From contig OX411558.1 in NCBI GenBank assembly GCA_948146395.1, positions 35,024,350 to 35,088,349 of the forward strand: a stretch of 64,000 nt of DNA. The letters run 5' to 3'. This stretch comes from Fragum whitleyi (taxonomy: Eukaryota > Mollusca > Bivalvia > Cardiida > Cardiidae). Made by a program: the position numbers and the translations under genes. The notes beneath the pieces were generated by a model. The model had not been told where the DNA came from. It ran no database searches and saw only the letters and a list, made by a program, of their open reading frames with translations. Shown piece by piece: positions 10,680 through 22,747 of this stretch. Numbering within the stretch: position 1 is the stretch's first letter; each line of letters begins with the position of its first letter.

Positions 10680-11341
10680 GTCGAAAAGGTAGGAGAAGTA
10701 TTTGACTGCCAAGGTATTGTTAGGGGGAAACGGAGAAGATTAAAAAAAAGATTAAAACAAGGATTGATATTCATGGATTCAAAAATTAACTATCATGGGT
10801 AAACTTTCATGACATCGTCTGCAGGATTGGTCGGAAATTAATGTATCTGCGTAGGATTTTTAATTTTCTATAACAATGAATGACAAGTACGTCATAATTT
10901 CAGCTAGAATTAATTGTAATTACGGCGTTTTTGTCTACCAATAACGGTGTGTACGATTTCACTAAACAAGCAAATGAATTGAAACATTGTGTGGGTTGGT
11001 CCATTGCTTTGAACAACATTTCACTTAAACGCCAGTTGTTGCATATTATGCAAAGCCCTCTGTGTCCAAATTCTCACACAGCTTGTTAGTGTTATCTTGA
11101 AGCCCGGCAATGGTATTTTTTCTTTCTTTCTTTTTTTTTTGCTCCGAGAAAAATTACTTTAAATGTGAAAACAGATGATTAGTAAAAGGCAAACCTAGTT
11201 CAACATTGATAAAATTTGAGTGTATTTTTGTAGACTTTACATTAAAAGATAATAAATACCATCTTGAAACACCATGTCTTATTTGCTTTCAACACCATGT
11301 CTTATTTGCTTTCATATTTTCACGAAACTATTTTAATTGAT
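10680..11341. other. unique-looking DNA left of the duplication
   Basis: No gene or repeat recognised apart from a C/T-rich run near 11120-11140. An 18-base phrase (CACCATGTCTTATTTGCTTT) occurs twice in tandem at about 11271-11312. Alignment with copy B fails here and starts at about 11342. Confidence 0.5.
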
Positions 11342-11821
11342 CTACCACAAAAAGGGACTAAATCTACTAGACGTAGATACAGTTGCTATGATAGTTCTAA
11401 GTGGCTTTGTAAAAGATTCATACTATTTCTTCACGTCTTAATGATAATATCAGATCACTGCTGTCAATAAAAAAGAATCGATGAACCAATCAAATTGCTC
11501 TTTTATGCCTCGCTGTTGACCTTTGGCTTTTTCCGCCATGTTGTTTCCGCAAACATCTTCCTTGAAGGGCGTCTTAGACGTCGTAACTACAGCTTGGATC
11601 CTGTAGTATTTCAAACGCCATCTACTTTGTTATACGATACTAATATTTATGTTTTCTGGTCGCAATAAGGGTTCATATGAAATCCCGCACAGTGTGAGCA
11701 GTGAAAAACTGTTGTTTAGATAATTAAAAAAAAGTTCTCTACTTGAGATAAACACTTTTAGGATTATCATATATTTTAAACTCGGAAATTTTTCAGGAAA
11801 AACCCGAGGTATTATGATCAC

Positions 11822-12068
11822 ATTGGTGTCGTTCGCGTTGGTGTTGGCGTTTTTGTTGGCGAGACAAACTTCAACCTTGTCAAATTCTCAGTTGGTATTG
11901 AAAATATCTTCATGAAACTTTGCATGTGTGTTCACCATTACAAGAGCAATCCAGACTATCAAGGGGTAATTCTAGAAGCATTTTTTGTAAGATTATGCCC
12001 CCTTTTCGACTTTTTGTGCATTATCAAGCACCTACAGCCTAGCGTTGCGCCCGTAGGTGGTGCTCTTG
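11822..12068. repeat. 250-bp dispersed repeat ending GGTGCTCTTGTT (copy A)
   Basis: The repeat has the succession 'gttcgcgttggtgttggcgtt', 'gagacaaacttcaaccttg', 'tatgccccc.tttcgacttttt' and 'ggtgctcttgtt'. A closely matching copy occupies the paralogous place at 34605-34853, and a diverged one lies in the intron at 1201-1447. No coding capacity. Confidence 0.6.
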
Positions 12069-12236
12069 TTACACTACGAATTCACACCTGATGAAGGAGG
12101 CTGTGTCGCCGAAAGCTAGTGTAAAAATGTTATATAATAAATAGAAAATAAATTTCATCAGCTGAATCCTGCAAATTCGTAGGGTTCACCCGATGAAGTC
12201 GGCTGTGCCATCGAAAGCTATTGTAAAAATATAATA
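12069..12236. repeat. paired motif repeat with hairpin and CTGATGA..GAAA (copy A)
   Basis: TTACACTA (12069-12076) and TAGTGTAA (12117-12124) form a perfect 8-bp stem enclosing CTGATGA (12088-12094) and GAAA (12111-12114). A second related unit about 110 bases on reads CCCGATGAAGTCGGCTGTG..TCGAAAGCTATTGTAA. The CTGATGA..GAAA pair recalls the hammerhead ribozyme core found in Penelope-like elements and retrozymes, but no convincing stem I or cleavage triplet is visible, so the resemblance may be superficial. Best read as the tail of an unidentified retroelement or MITE. Confidence 0.35.
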
Positions 12237-13330
12237 TGAGCCTGTGCGTGAGATTTCCAACAATTTCAAATAGACACAAAGCAAACACTCTGACAAGCCT
12301 GTGCATCCGCACAGCCTGGTCAGAGTCATCACTATACGGTTAGTAGACAGATAAGGTCTAAAAGTATCTGTAGACCATCAGGTAACTTTATATTTACAGT
12401 ATGTATCTGTCTACGCTACCCAATGTTTGCAAATCACTAACATTTCAAATTGATGGAAATGTCACGCGCAGGCTAATATTATGTTTAGATACTGAAAGTA
12501 CTAATAACTTAAATCTCATTTTGGTCACCCACGTACATAACACTATAGCCTGATTTCATTCCTCAGTAGTCCCTCTATGACTCTTTTTTAGTAATTAATG
12601 TAATCAACTGTTAAATTTCATTAATTAAACCACCTAATCAAGTAACATATTTCATTACCAGACAAAATATCCTTCGGTGTGTCAAAGCACTGACAGGACT
12701 GATGGTGGGCGTCCCTGGTTGAAAAGTAGAAGGAATTATTTTGTCGAAGAAAATGGCATCTTACACGATTAATTAAATCATAATACATTAGTCGGTGAAT
12801 TGTACTTTCATATTTGGTCACTAACATATAAATTCATTGGAAAAAAAAATAATTCGCTGAATTGTAAATTGTTTCAAATTTAATTGCAATGCTGTTTTAA
12901 GTGATTTTACATTTCAACCAGTTTTGCACACAATGTCCCCCCCCCTCAAAAAAAAAAAAAATTAGAAAGCATGCAAAGTTAGCTGCGATCAGACTCCACG
13001 TCTGTGCTGCCTGGTCATAGTCTACACTGTCTGTCAAAGTAGTGTGTACAGAAAGAAAACGGTTAATTCATTGTGAATAGCAGTTCATTCTTTGCCAAGA
13101 TTTATGTACATGTATGTGGAAATGTCTTTGCACTGTAGAGGCTTAAATGTCTTTGTATTTGGTTATGTAGTTCGTCTTGACGGCAAGTCACGTAGGCAAA
13201 GTTTCGGTCCTTTTGAGTTACAATGTAACAAGAAGGCCACAAATATAACCGTCATAAAGGTAGAGGGAAACAAAACTCAATTCGTTGCAGCCATAAAGAT
13301 ATTTACATAATCCGCCACTATGCGTCTAAG

Positions 13331-13584
13331 GGCGGCACGGTGTTCTATTTTGGTCATACAACGGACTTCTGGTCTCAAGGTCCGCGGTTCGAAACCCGAA
13401 TGCGGCAGGAATTTTCAGTAACACTTGTAGCAAGTATCCCGCCAAACTAGAAGTGAACTCGGGTCAGAAAACCAGACGTGTGTATCCGTGCTTTATATTG
13501 GACACGATAAAATTACCAAGAAAGTCGATTTGTAGTAGAGCTAGGGGTTATGAAGCCGGCTCTCCTTTTATCTGTTTTTTTTTT
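13331..13584 (+). mobile_element. tRNA-derived SINE-like element (copy A)
   Basis: It starts with a tRNA-like stretch of about 75 bases that includes a good RNA polymerase III B box (GCGGTTCGAAACCCG, 13382-13396), preceded by a less clear A box. A shared body follows, with 'caagtatcccgccaaactag' and 'cagacgtgtgtatccgtgct'. The paralogous copy is at 36296-36559. It cannot be a functional tRNA because the acceptor stem does not close. Confidence 0.55.
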
Positions 13585-14060
13585 AGATCACCTGAGCACG
13601 AAGTACTCAAGGTGAGCTTTTGTGGTCGAGTGATGTCCGTCGTGCGTCGTCAAAATTTAATTTGTAGAAACTCTAGAGGTCACATTTTTTTGCCCGATCA
13701 ACCTGAAATTTAGTCAGAATGATTGTCTTGATCAAACCTTGGACATCTTTGAAATTAGGGCGAATGAGGTCAAAAATGAGGTCACAGGGTCAAATCTCAG
13801 AAAAACCTTGTAGACACTCTAAAGGCCATGTTGTTAGCTCAATCAATCTGAAAATTGGTCAGAATGATCATCTTGATAAAATGTAGATCATGTTTGAAAT
13901 TGGGTCAAGTGGGGGTAAAAAACTAGGTCATGGGGTCAAATCTTAGAAAAACCATGAAGAAATTTGGTAAGAATTCTTCATCCTTGCTAAATCTACCTTA
14001 CACAATTTTTGACAGTTCATTCAGGTGAGCGATTTAGGGCCACTATGGCCCTCTTGTTTT
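13585..14060 (+). mobile_element. dispersed AGATCACCTGAGCAC element (copy A)
   Basis: It begins AGATCACCTGAGCACGAAG..AAGGTGAGC and ends GGTGAGCGATTTAGGGCC..GCCCTCTTGTTT. The start and end both carry GGTGAGC and the start is a small hairpin (CACCTGAGCAC / GTACTCAAGGTG). The interior has two units with 'tcagaatgat.tcttgat.aa' and 'gaggtca.ggggtcaaatct'. The same family is at 30307-31270, 36560-37180, 49692-50935 (reverse) and 62638-63601. Non-coding. Confidence 0.65.
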
Positions 14061-14937
14061 TTTTTTTTTTTTTTATCTCTGACGGTCCATAAGATATATG
14101 CATATAGCACGGAAAAACCTAAAACCTACAATCATACGCGCACCGACTAATTGCATAACCATCCGTTTGCATGTTTTTTATTACTAATCCAAGAAGAGTT
14201 AAACGTAACGTTGTGCTAATTCAATAAGAAAATGAATAATAAAGGCAAGGCGATCCATTCAAAATCAATGTTATTGAAAAAGATGTAGAGAATGTCGGTG
14301 GTCTTTCTGGTTTAAGGGAGAGATTGATTTGTCTTACATTATGAGATCAACCAAAGCTATATAATTTAACGAGTTCAGCCTTTTACAGCTTTTGTTTTTC
14401 ACGAAATGGATAAATAAACTATCGTAAACGAAAGACGAAAGAGCGACAAATAAATTATATTCAATGTTTTAGTCAATAAATACAGCTGACAACTTTAAAG
14501 AATTTGGTCTTGCTACTAATATTTCATCTTTCACAAAACAGTACTCTTCTAATGATAATGATTGGTGTTATAAAAGGAAGGTGCCAATGTAAGCAGTTAA
14601 AGAACCATTATTTGTTCTCACATCCAATATTGGACACAAATAGAATGTTGTTACATAGACTGTAAGTTTACTTTAGCAGCATGTTTATTGATAATCCATG
14701 TCTGTTTGTCAAATATGGTATTCATCAGACAGCTTAACAACATAAAAAACCAAACATTGCAACTTTCGATATGGAACTTGAAGAAATGCACAATGTTCGT
14801 CTGAAATATTTGACAACAGAAAACGGCGAAATGTTACTTCAGCACTATTTCTTCGTTGTCTTTGTATAGAATTTATGATCGGCTTTGTGTAAATATTACT
14901 GACTACTATAAAGAATTGGTTTAAGAAGTTATATTCG
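14061..14937. other. copy A single-copy stretch, no gene recognised
   Basis: The stretch aligns with about 37181-38030 of copy B with scattered substitutions. No open frame is conserved between copies, which argues against coding. Confidence 0.5.
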
Positions 14938-15432
14938 TTAATGCTTTTCGGTGGTTTATCGAGAAATAATAGTATATACTCAATATATACTCACAACGAA
15001 CAAGTGAAATAATAAAAAGAAAACAAACAAACAATAACAACAACAAAAACAACAAAAAATAAAAAAAAACACAATACCCTGCTTTCGACGATCTAACTGT
15101 TTTTGGCGCTATCTTATGGAAGTGACACCCCCCCCCCCCCCCAAAAAAAAAAAAAAAAAAAAAATCTTAATGACCTCATGATGGAGTTAGTTACGTGCAA
15201 AGTGACATGCTTTAAGTATTTGTCCCAAAATTTTCATATTCCGTCCCATTTTTTACATTTAAGAAATAGAATTATAGTGTTTGTTTTTCGTGTAAGATCG
15301 ATTTATTTTCACTATTCAAACAACAAAAGCTATTTTTTCACCAGTTAATCTACCCCTTGAGCAAATGTAGCTTTTGTTGTTCATAAATGAAAAATGAACC
15401 GATCTTACACTGAAACAAACAATTATCCTCTT
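14938..15432 (+). repeat. local direct repeat, unit 1, ending in a foldback element
   Basis: This unit and the next (15627-16035) share the order GGTTTATCGAGAAATAA, a segment with 'gtgaaat.at.aaa', 'cgcaaa.tgaca.gctttacg', 'tttcacattttgtc.cattttt', then the AACAACAAAAGCTAT foldback and CGATCTTACACTGAAACAAA. Unit length is about 500-690 bases including the spacer. Both units recur in copy B (about 38040-38515 and 38715 onward), so the local duplication predates the segmental one. Unit 1 contains a C15/A22 run at 15128-15164. Confidence 0.55.
15128..15164. repeat. poly(C)-poly(A) run (copy A)
   Basis: About 15 C followed by about 22 A. The matching site in copy B is 38220-38245 with different lengths. 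Such runs are hard to sequence and lengths here should not be trusted. Confidence 0.8.
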
Positions 15433-15626
15433 TTGCTAATATTCGGAATGAAGGTTCCACCTATATCTTTGATTCAATACACGGCCAATATCACTCGACT
15501 CTGTAAAACTTGGATTACGCTTGCACCGACATTAATGTCACATGTACAGCTTTTCATGGCTTGAAAAGCATAGAGCAACTGTCGATAAACATAAAACGCC
15601 ATACCAAAAGACTCTGATTTTTTTAT

Positions 15627-16035
15627 GCTTTTTTGGTGGTTTATCGAGAAATAACGGTAGATTATCACTTGATAATCTCACCGCAAAAGCAGTGAAATTA
15701 TCAAACACTTACACCCTGCTTTTGTGTATTTCACCCTTTCTGACGTCATCTATGCGGGGCGAAAAAATTGGCGTCACAATGAACGTTGCATAGCAATCAC
15801 GCGCAAAATGACGCGCTTTACGAAAATATGTCCTACAAATTTCACATTTTGTCTCATTTTTGCAATAAAGACATAGAATAATCGTTTGTTTTTCGAGTAA
15901 GATCGATTAATATTTCATTTCGTCAACAACAAAAGCTATATTTTCTCTGCCACTCGTAAAAATATAGCTTTCGTTGTACACTCAATGAAATATAAACCGA
16001 TCTTACACTGAAACAAATGATTATCCTCTATATAA
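15627..16035 (+). repeat. local direct repeat, unit 2, ending in a foldback element
   Basis: Second unit of the pair described at 14938. Its foldback part (15880-16035) is the most regular: GTAAGATCGATTAATATTTC pairs with GAAATATAAACCGATCTTAC and AACAACAAAAGCTATATTTT with AAAATATAGCTTTCGTTGT. Confidence 0.55.
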
Positions 16036-18319
16036 TTTTACTGGTCCACCTGTCCTCCTGCCTACTTGTCTACAAAATTCGATTAAAAGCTCTTAGAAAT
16101 GCCAATTACCAACATACACTGTTCATGGTTGGTATAAAGGTATATCTGTAGAAAAGAAGGTAAGATACCCCCCCCCCCCCCCCCGATAAGATTAAGATAG
16201 TCTATCAAGTGCAACCTTCTGAAATGAATATGCTTATTTGGGATAAATACAGGTTTCACTAGCGCATCGTTTTGATTGAAGTTTTGACTATTTTGTAAAG
16301 CAAAAAAATTAACAATTTCATGAGTCAAAGTTGAAACACCTTATGCAATACCACGCAACAACGTCGATAGATAACTGCAGTTGTTGGTGTGCGTGTTTTA
16401 TTTTGACAGAATTATTGTAAACTGTATGAATAATTAATAATTTCTAGAAGAGATGAATCGATCTTACATCTAAATAATTGTACAAAACATTTTATGCTGA
16501 TCGTGTGTATATTTTCTTCTTCTATAAACTATATTCTGATTGATTGATTGAATGGAGTTTTACGCCGTTTTCAACATTATTTCACTCATATCAGACCTAT
16601 TAATGTATTCCTGGTATTTCCCGCGCCAGTACTATCATCACCTCCTCTCCTACCCCTGTTTGATTTATGTCCTTTAACTAGAAGGTGCCGCATTTTATAC
16701 AACTTTAGTTTTACGGATGTGAAAAGATGATAAAAGACTCCAAAATACGTTTGCGATGTATACAACATACTAGTAGAACGTTACCGGGCAGATGATGCAC
16801 CGTCACCGGGCCTGCGCTCAAAATGACGGAACGATGCAAACCGCTTGCAAATCCTACCCCGATATGCACGAAACTGCACGTGCAAAGCCGGGTACAATTT
16901 GCAAACATATCTTCACCCTGTCCACCTGTATGCAGGGCTGACCGATTGCCGACGATGGGTGGCCGATGCTATAACAACTTCTACTTTAAAACTAGTGTCA
17001 CACAAACGCTCCACACATCGGCGACAAGTAAGCGGCGAATTTCTGCAGAATCGGTGATAAAGTAAGACCATGAATGATAAAGCTTTTACAAAGATGGCAA
17101 AGTCGCCGACGTTTTGGAAGAGCCCATTTCCCATTAAATGTTACAAATGATAGTTTTCCCGTGATAGGTATTGGTTGAGAATCTCTGTTTATATTTAAAT
17201 CGAAATCCAAATAATTCTATTTGTGTTGCTCTGACCTTTGAATGAAGTTCGGATAATGTCGAAAAGAAAACACTTCATCAAAAAAAAAAAAAAGACAATT
17301 TTAACAAAGTAATCCTAATAGAACACACAGCCCTCTATTAGAGATGATTGATTCAAATTCCGCTTCGAGCCAGCTTTACAAAAATCCATTAGTTCAATCT
17401 TCCTTTATAAGATGTCATCCCAGATAATTTGTCTTAAGAAAGAATGTTGTTTTGATTTAAAAACGCTAAAATACAGTCATTGCGAGATACGACGTAAAGC
17501 CGTTTATTGGTTCTTTTTGTCTAACAAACAAACCAGCGATCTGATCGGTATAAAAATTATCAATAACTGCATTAAAACTTTTTTGGAACGCAGTTTTTTT
17601 TATTCTCGAACGTAAAATGTTCCACAATAAACGTACCAAAGCTAAGAAATCAAGCGACTTTTTTTATTAAGATTCACCTAAATATGAACTTATAAACCTT
17701 ATTACACTTTATGGATACGTTAACAGAAGGTTTTCTGTACTTGCAAGAACTCAAAAAATGGATTCTATCCATGCTTTCGCCAATCCGCCTGCGAACGTGG
17801 ACCATTCAGAAGTTGGTAGTCATACTTTTGTTAAGTATGTGGCTATCCCACAGTCCTAATTATTAATTAAATATACATGTACATGTAATTCTTTTACCCC
17901 ATAAATATGTTTTGATGAAAATCTTTACACCAAATACATTTACCTCTCAATTTTTTTTATTGAACAAAAATATTTTTTATAATAAATATTTTTCTACCAC
18001 ATTTTTTTGGACAAATCATTTTATTTTAGTCAAAACAAATAATTTTTACGCAATTGAAAACATATTTTTATACAATTTTGCAACACATGACACGCCATAA
18101 AGGATGTTATCGGATATTCGCAGAGCCACAATCAGAAGGGATAATTGTCTTTAACCAAACTAACCAATTTCCGATTTTAAAAACATTAGAACCAGTCCGA
18201 CTTAAGTTTTTCAACGATAAATAACATACGATAGGTAGTGCGGGCTATGATCAGATTACAAGTCTGTACAGGCCGATCTTAGTCTCTACTGCCTGCCAAA
18301 ATTGAGTGAAAAAAGGAAT
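16036..18319. other. copy A stretch with short repeats, no gene
   Basis: It contains a C17 run (16168-16184) absent from copy B, a copy-A-only repeat at 16537-16665 and a GC-richer repeat at 16780-16905 that is shared with 40545-40670 and, diverged and reversed, with 1840-1965. It carries the empty sites for two copy B transposons, at about 16995-16999 (CTTTAAAAC) and 17431-17434 (TTAA). No ORF is conserved between copies. Confidence 0.5.
16537..16665 (+). mobile_element. copy-A-only insertion beginning GGAGTTTTACGCCG
   Basis: Copy A has about 120 bases here (GATTGATTGATTGAATGG, then TTTACGCCGTTTTCAACATT) that are absent at the paralogous place near 40330-40410. The TTTACGCCG..CAACA..TTTCA phrase is a dispersed repeat I associate with mollusc genomes. 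A few surrounding bases are also rearranged, so the borders are approximate. Confidence 0.5.
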
Positions 18320-19030
18320 ATTTGAAAAAAGCGACGTATTTTAATATCTTTTTTACCATGCCAATTTTTCGGGATCATTCAAAATATATTGACCAAAAAC
18401 GTTAACTCAAGAAATATTCATGTCATGTTTCATTGAAATTGACCCAATGGCTTTGGAAGAGAAGATTTTTTTTTAAAGATTTCATTGGGAAAATAAGCCC
18501 TGCCCTCTCCCACCCATTCTTGGGTTCAATTAGAATATCTTGAATATCTTGAAAGATTTACGTAAAGGCTTATCCAAGGAACACTCACGTCAAGTTTTAT
18601 TGAAATTGGCTCAATTGTTTCTTTTATTCTTTTTTTCTTTGTTAGAGGAGATGATTGTTAACGTTTTTTAAGTGTAAATAAGCCCCGCCCTGCTATGTCC
18701 AACTTTCTGAGTCAATAAATTATTCTCGAACAATTTGAAAAGATGGTCACCCCAGAAACGTTCATGCCAGATTTCATCAAAATCGGTCGAATGTTTTTAG
18801 AGCAGAATATTTTTAAAGACTTTTAAAAATTTTATGGTGAAAACCAAGCCCATATCTCTGGGTCACTGAAACTTTTTGAACAATTTAAGAAGAGGGTCAC
18901 CGAAGGAACATTTCTGCCAAGCTTGTTCTAAAAGGGCCCATTGGTTTTGGGGGAAGATATGATTGCAGAAAAAGTTCATAGACGCACTCACGTACGACGG
19001 ACAAGCCTCAATGGCAATAGGTCATTGGCC
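18320..19030 (+). repeat. tandem array of about four 165-bp units (copy A)
   Basis: A unit with 'aac.ttcatgtcatgtttcattgaaatt', GACCCAATGG, GAAGATTTTTTTTTAAAG, 'aataagcc..gccct' recurs about four times and ends in TTCATAGACGCACTCACG and GACGGACAAGCC. The copy B counterpart is interrupted by a 6.1-kb insertion (45240-45606 and 51700-51990). The unit shares a core phrase with the AGCTCACC elements. Confidence 0.6.
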
Positions 19031-19173
19031 CTTTAACCAGTGGAGCTAATGTATACATGTATACGAGTAGTACGAAACTGAAATGCGATGAAACAACTGT
19101 GATGCAACTACCTTGCGACTAAACCATTTTTAGTGCTCGGATTACTTAATATTGAAACCTTTCAGCCATTCCA

Positions 19174-19400
19174 TCGTTTAGCCTGGCTCCCAGGCTGTCA
19201 GTTAGTTTTAAAATCAATAACGTAGACCACTCATGTTTAACTATCTTATTTCTTATAAACTCCCATATTCTCAAAAACCACTGATCGGCCAGTCCAGAAC
19301 TTAAGCTGATAAGAAGTTATCGTTCTCTATTTGAATTTTGCTTATTTTTTCACAATACCTAAGATCAGTGGGACGGGAGCAAGTCTATCCATCGTTATGC
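19174..19400. other. 220-bp segment present in copy A only
   Basis: Copy A reads CAGCCATTCCATC, then about 220 bases, then a second TCCATCG; copy B joins directly at CAGCAATCCATCTATGG (about 52101-52115). The short TCCATC repeat at both edges fits a deletion in B between direct repeats, or an insertion in A with target duplication. The segment holds CAGTGGGACGGGAGC but no recognised element. Confidence 0.55.
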
Positions 19401-19594
19401 GCCGGAAACTGTTTGCAACTTACTGCGAGAGTCAGTAAAAACCGATTTTTCGATCACCGATCGATCGTAATTAGCCTCTAAGACAGCAATTACACGGATG
19501 TCAACCATTTGCGTTTTATATTACCATGGACCAAAGTTCGTTTTTTCACTTAAATCTTATCATGCCGACTTTGAATTTCTTCTTACATTTAGAT

Positions 19595-19975
19595 ACATCG
19601 TAAAATTGACATTCAGTTTCAATCAAAACCATTCCAAACAGCTCATTTAGCGCTCCATTCTTTCATTCCAAACACTCACTCGAAACATTCAAAAACGCCC
19701 CGGAATCTCTCAAAAGGATAAGTTTAAGAACTATGTACATCAAAAAATATATTTGGATAGAAAAAAATGCGGTTTCACTGACAATTATAAGCATCTTATT
19801 ATCTCTAGAAGAAATAGGAAGCTATTTATAGAACTTTGTATCCACATTTTTTAAAAGGTGGTATTGAATATATCTAATTTTGTTCATCCTGAACAAAATT
19901 AGCGATATTGTATTACCTCCCTTTAACTTCACTCAACACTCACTCATCGCCCTAATTCAATTTCATTGAAGACGC

Positions 19976-20007
<32 letters not shown>

Positions 20008-20037
20008 TCCAAAATCATTTTGTTAATTTTACGATGT
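19595..20037. mobile_element. MITE with ACATCGTAAAATTGAC ends, left member (copy A)
   Basis: It begins ACATCGTAAAATTGAC and ends GTTAATTTTACGATGT, terminal inverted repeats of about 16 bases. It contains a hairpin TAATTTTGTTC/GAACAAAATTA near 19877-19903 and a long A run (19976-20003). A second member in opposite orientation is at 22748-23154. The copy B counterpart (52308-52385) has lost most of its interior. Confidence 0.65.
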
Positions 20038-20569
20038 TGTTAACATTAAAAACATTCTGCCTGAATTAGCGATCTTATATGACTTCACAGGCTGATCTTG
20101 ATGTCTACTTTCTGCCAAAGTTGAATGCAAAGGGAAATAATTCAACAACTGACACGTTCTAGTATCTACTCTTAAATGTATATGATACGCGTAAACTGAT
20201 TTTGTCTTCTGTTCAGTTTTTTTTATCAAAATATTAAGCCAGCTACCATGAATTCGAATGAGTTGAAATTCTACCTTCGATTACCTTAGATATATCCAAC
20301 CCAATCGATCATTCTATAACTGTTTGCGTTTTTTCTATATACTGTTAAGGAAATGTTATCCCAAACTCATTACTGATCAATTTCGTCCATCAGAAAACGA
20401 GCTTTTCTAGTTGGATTTAAAAAAAATTCAGGTGTGAAACTAATTTGCATTAATCCCCGCTGGGTAATTCTGTAAAAATAAAATGTTTGTAAAACTAATA
20501 CTTATTTTTCATTTAGAATCTTTTATGAATTTATAAGTTTATGAATTACAAAAATAATAAGGGGGGTTT

Positions 20570-20930
20570 CAATGGAGATATGAAATGAAAAACAGTTTTA
20601 TTTTTCTGTTTGAATCGAATTATTTCAACTCATTCAAGAGATAAAGAGAGTATTTCTTGACTTTAGTTCATTGGGGTATGAAACTAAAAACCTAATCCCA
20701 CTGTATTAATACACAAAGCGGATTCATACATGAGAGTGAAAAGGTTATTCGTTTCATACCTCCATGACATTAAAAGAAAAAAACCCTCTTCAAATCTAAT
20801 AATTTCAATATCATGAAGCCAAAATGGAAGGATTTCTCCATAATTAGACAGATCACTTGTGGGACTATTTCGCACAGGCTGAAATAATAGCTTCATACTC
20901 AATATTGTTTTCATTGAAGAATAAAAACCA
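20570..20930. mobile_element. foldback element with GGTATGAAAC arms (copy A)
   Basis: Arms with GGTATGAAACTAAAAACC and GTTTCATACC face each other across GCGGATTCATACATGAG. Related sequences lie at 52905-53200 (paralogue), 41150-41320 (inside a copy-B-only transposon) and, degraded, 9550-9690. A CCAATCAGAATGC phrase follows near 20940. Confidence 0.5.
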
Positions 20931-22202
20931 ATTTTTCAGCCAATCAGAATGCGTGAAAGTTGATAAACACAAATGATATTAAATCATTTTGGAGTGTGTG
21001 GAGCTTCTTTAATATATTTCTTATCAAATAAATTGACTTCTTGAATCATTTTCTAGGAACTATCACACACTCGTATGCATATAGCTGCATATCAAATATT
21101 TTCATCGTGATGGAAGGCCTTTTTGTCATTCTTATTAAAGGTTTTGAATACGCTGTTGAATATTTAATTATTTTAGAAAACCCTTAAGTGACAAAAAGAC
21201 AGATTTTATAAGACACTCTTTTCTTTCTGTTACTGGCCCAAGTTTTCTTATAAAAATTCTACCGATATTTATCAGAGTATTGGAGAATTTCTAATTTTCA
21301 TTAACCCCGTATAGAAACACCATGTCAATGATACCGACTCATTTCGCTTCGTTTCTTCAAATACATGACAAACAAATTATCCACAATAAGCTCTGGGCAA
21401 AGTTTATTTATATTCTATCAAATCATCTTCCGTAATGGTAGTCAGAAAATAGGACTGAATTGGATCAAAATGGTGTTAGGGAGCGTTTGAAATACGCCAG
21501 TCAGCGACCGAAATCTAGTGTATATCCATAACTATTGTCTAAGATTTAGTAAGCTATATTTGCTTTTTTCGCACTGTGTCAGTAAAATCTCAACAAAGAA
21601 GATAGTATGATTGGCTTCATGAAAGGATGAAATGAAAAACTTAATCTTCGCGTATTCAAACCGAGTGTGATTAAGACTTAAGTTTCAAACATGTACCTCC
21701 TTGAGGTAAATCACATTCCCCTTATCTCTTTAAAGAATGTTTTCATAGTGAAAAGCACATTTAGACCTAAAGCAAGTCCAAGGATAAGTGGGGGCTACGT
21801 TTCCTTGTTACTTGTAATGTACACATTTTCTAATTGTTCGGATTTTTACTTTTTGTCCCTCGAATATATTTGTGTTCTTCAAATAATAGTACAAGATCTG
21901 TCTAAATAGCGTTAGTTTCTAGGTCAGTAGTTATCAAACTTTGATTCACGGTTATTAAGAGCTCAACATAATCTAATATAGAGTCTTAGCCTGACCCGAA
22001 TCTAATCGGGTTATGATTACGTTCGGCTACTTATGTTATTTAGGGAACCTCAATCTTGATTCGAGAAAATTGATTTCACAGAACTACCCTTCATTGAGAA
22101 ACTTGGAACATTTTGTAACAAAATAACCATGAGCTAGATACTAGCATTTGAAATTAATACGCACACGAATAGCTACAGTAAGAGGATATATAGATAGTTC
22201 AA

Positions 22203-22256
22203 CGCGAAACAGCTATAACTGCCTATATATTTATGGGCAGTTACAACTGTTTCGCG
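22203..22256. repeat. 20-bp-stem hairpin, GCGAAACAG type (copy A)
   Basis: CGCGAAACAGCTATAACTGCC and GGCAGTTACAACTGTTTCGCG are inverted repeats with one or two mismatches across a TATATATTTAT loop. It is conserved at 54483-54535 in copy B. Its function is unknown. Confidence 0.75.
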
Positions 22257-22747
22257 CTCAGCCATCGATATAGCCGAGACGAAGGCACAAAATGGGGGAC
22301 GGGGCATGTTAGATGGGGAATAGCAAAGACTATACTTGATCAATATTATTACAATAATATAATTATGACTGTCCTAGTTTGATTTTTTTGCTTAATTTAA
22401 ACTTTGGTGAATGATTGTATATCGAAACTACAGTTTTATCAAGCTGTAGTTACGATGTTATAATCATTAACTAATGACATATTTCGCTTGTGCATTTTGT
22501 GCGTAATAGTCATTTATAACTGTATCTACCAAATAGATAATGAGGTTTTGATCATACGTCAGCAGAAGCCGTTTAAAGACAAATTAATTGAGATTGAATA
22601 AGCCTAATGTACTCCTAGGTTTTCACGTAGATTTTTTATCTAGTCCTTTTTCAAAGGACTGAAAGTTCTAACAGAAATCGAGATAGTTTTGTCACCTAAG
22701 CAAATTGTCTGAGGAAGGAAGACGAGAATTGGTAACCACTGTTAATA

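Larger units (their letters stand above)
20038..22747. other. copy A stretch between two inverted MITEs, no gene
   Basis: It holds a foldback element at 20570-20930 (GGGGTATGAAACTAAAAACC pairing with GGTTATTCGTTTCATACC) and a compact hairpin at 22203-22256. The whole interval is matched at 52386-55035 with several percent divergence. No ORF with coding character survives in both copies. Confidence 0.5.

Noticed and set aside
13092..13310. Open frame of about 60-72 codons kept in both duplication copies (also 36055-36288)
   Set aside because: The substitutions between copies are mostly amino-acid changing, the start is lost to a MITE in copy B, and it leads directly into a SINE.
13331..13405. 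Possible functional tRNA gene
   Set aside because: A B box is present, but the acceptor stem does not close and a SINE body follows; treated as a SINE head.
16168..16184. C17 run as a possible recombination hotspot or G-quadruplex site
   Set aside because: It is a homopolymer whose length may be a sequencing artefact; copy B lacks it and nothing else marks the site.
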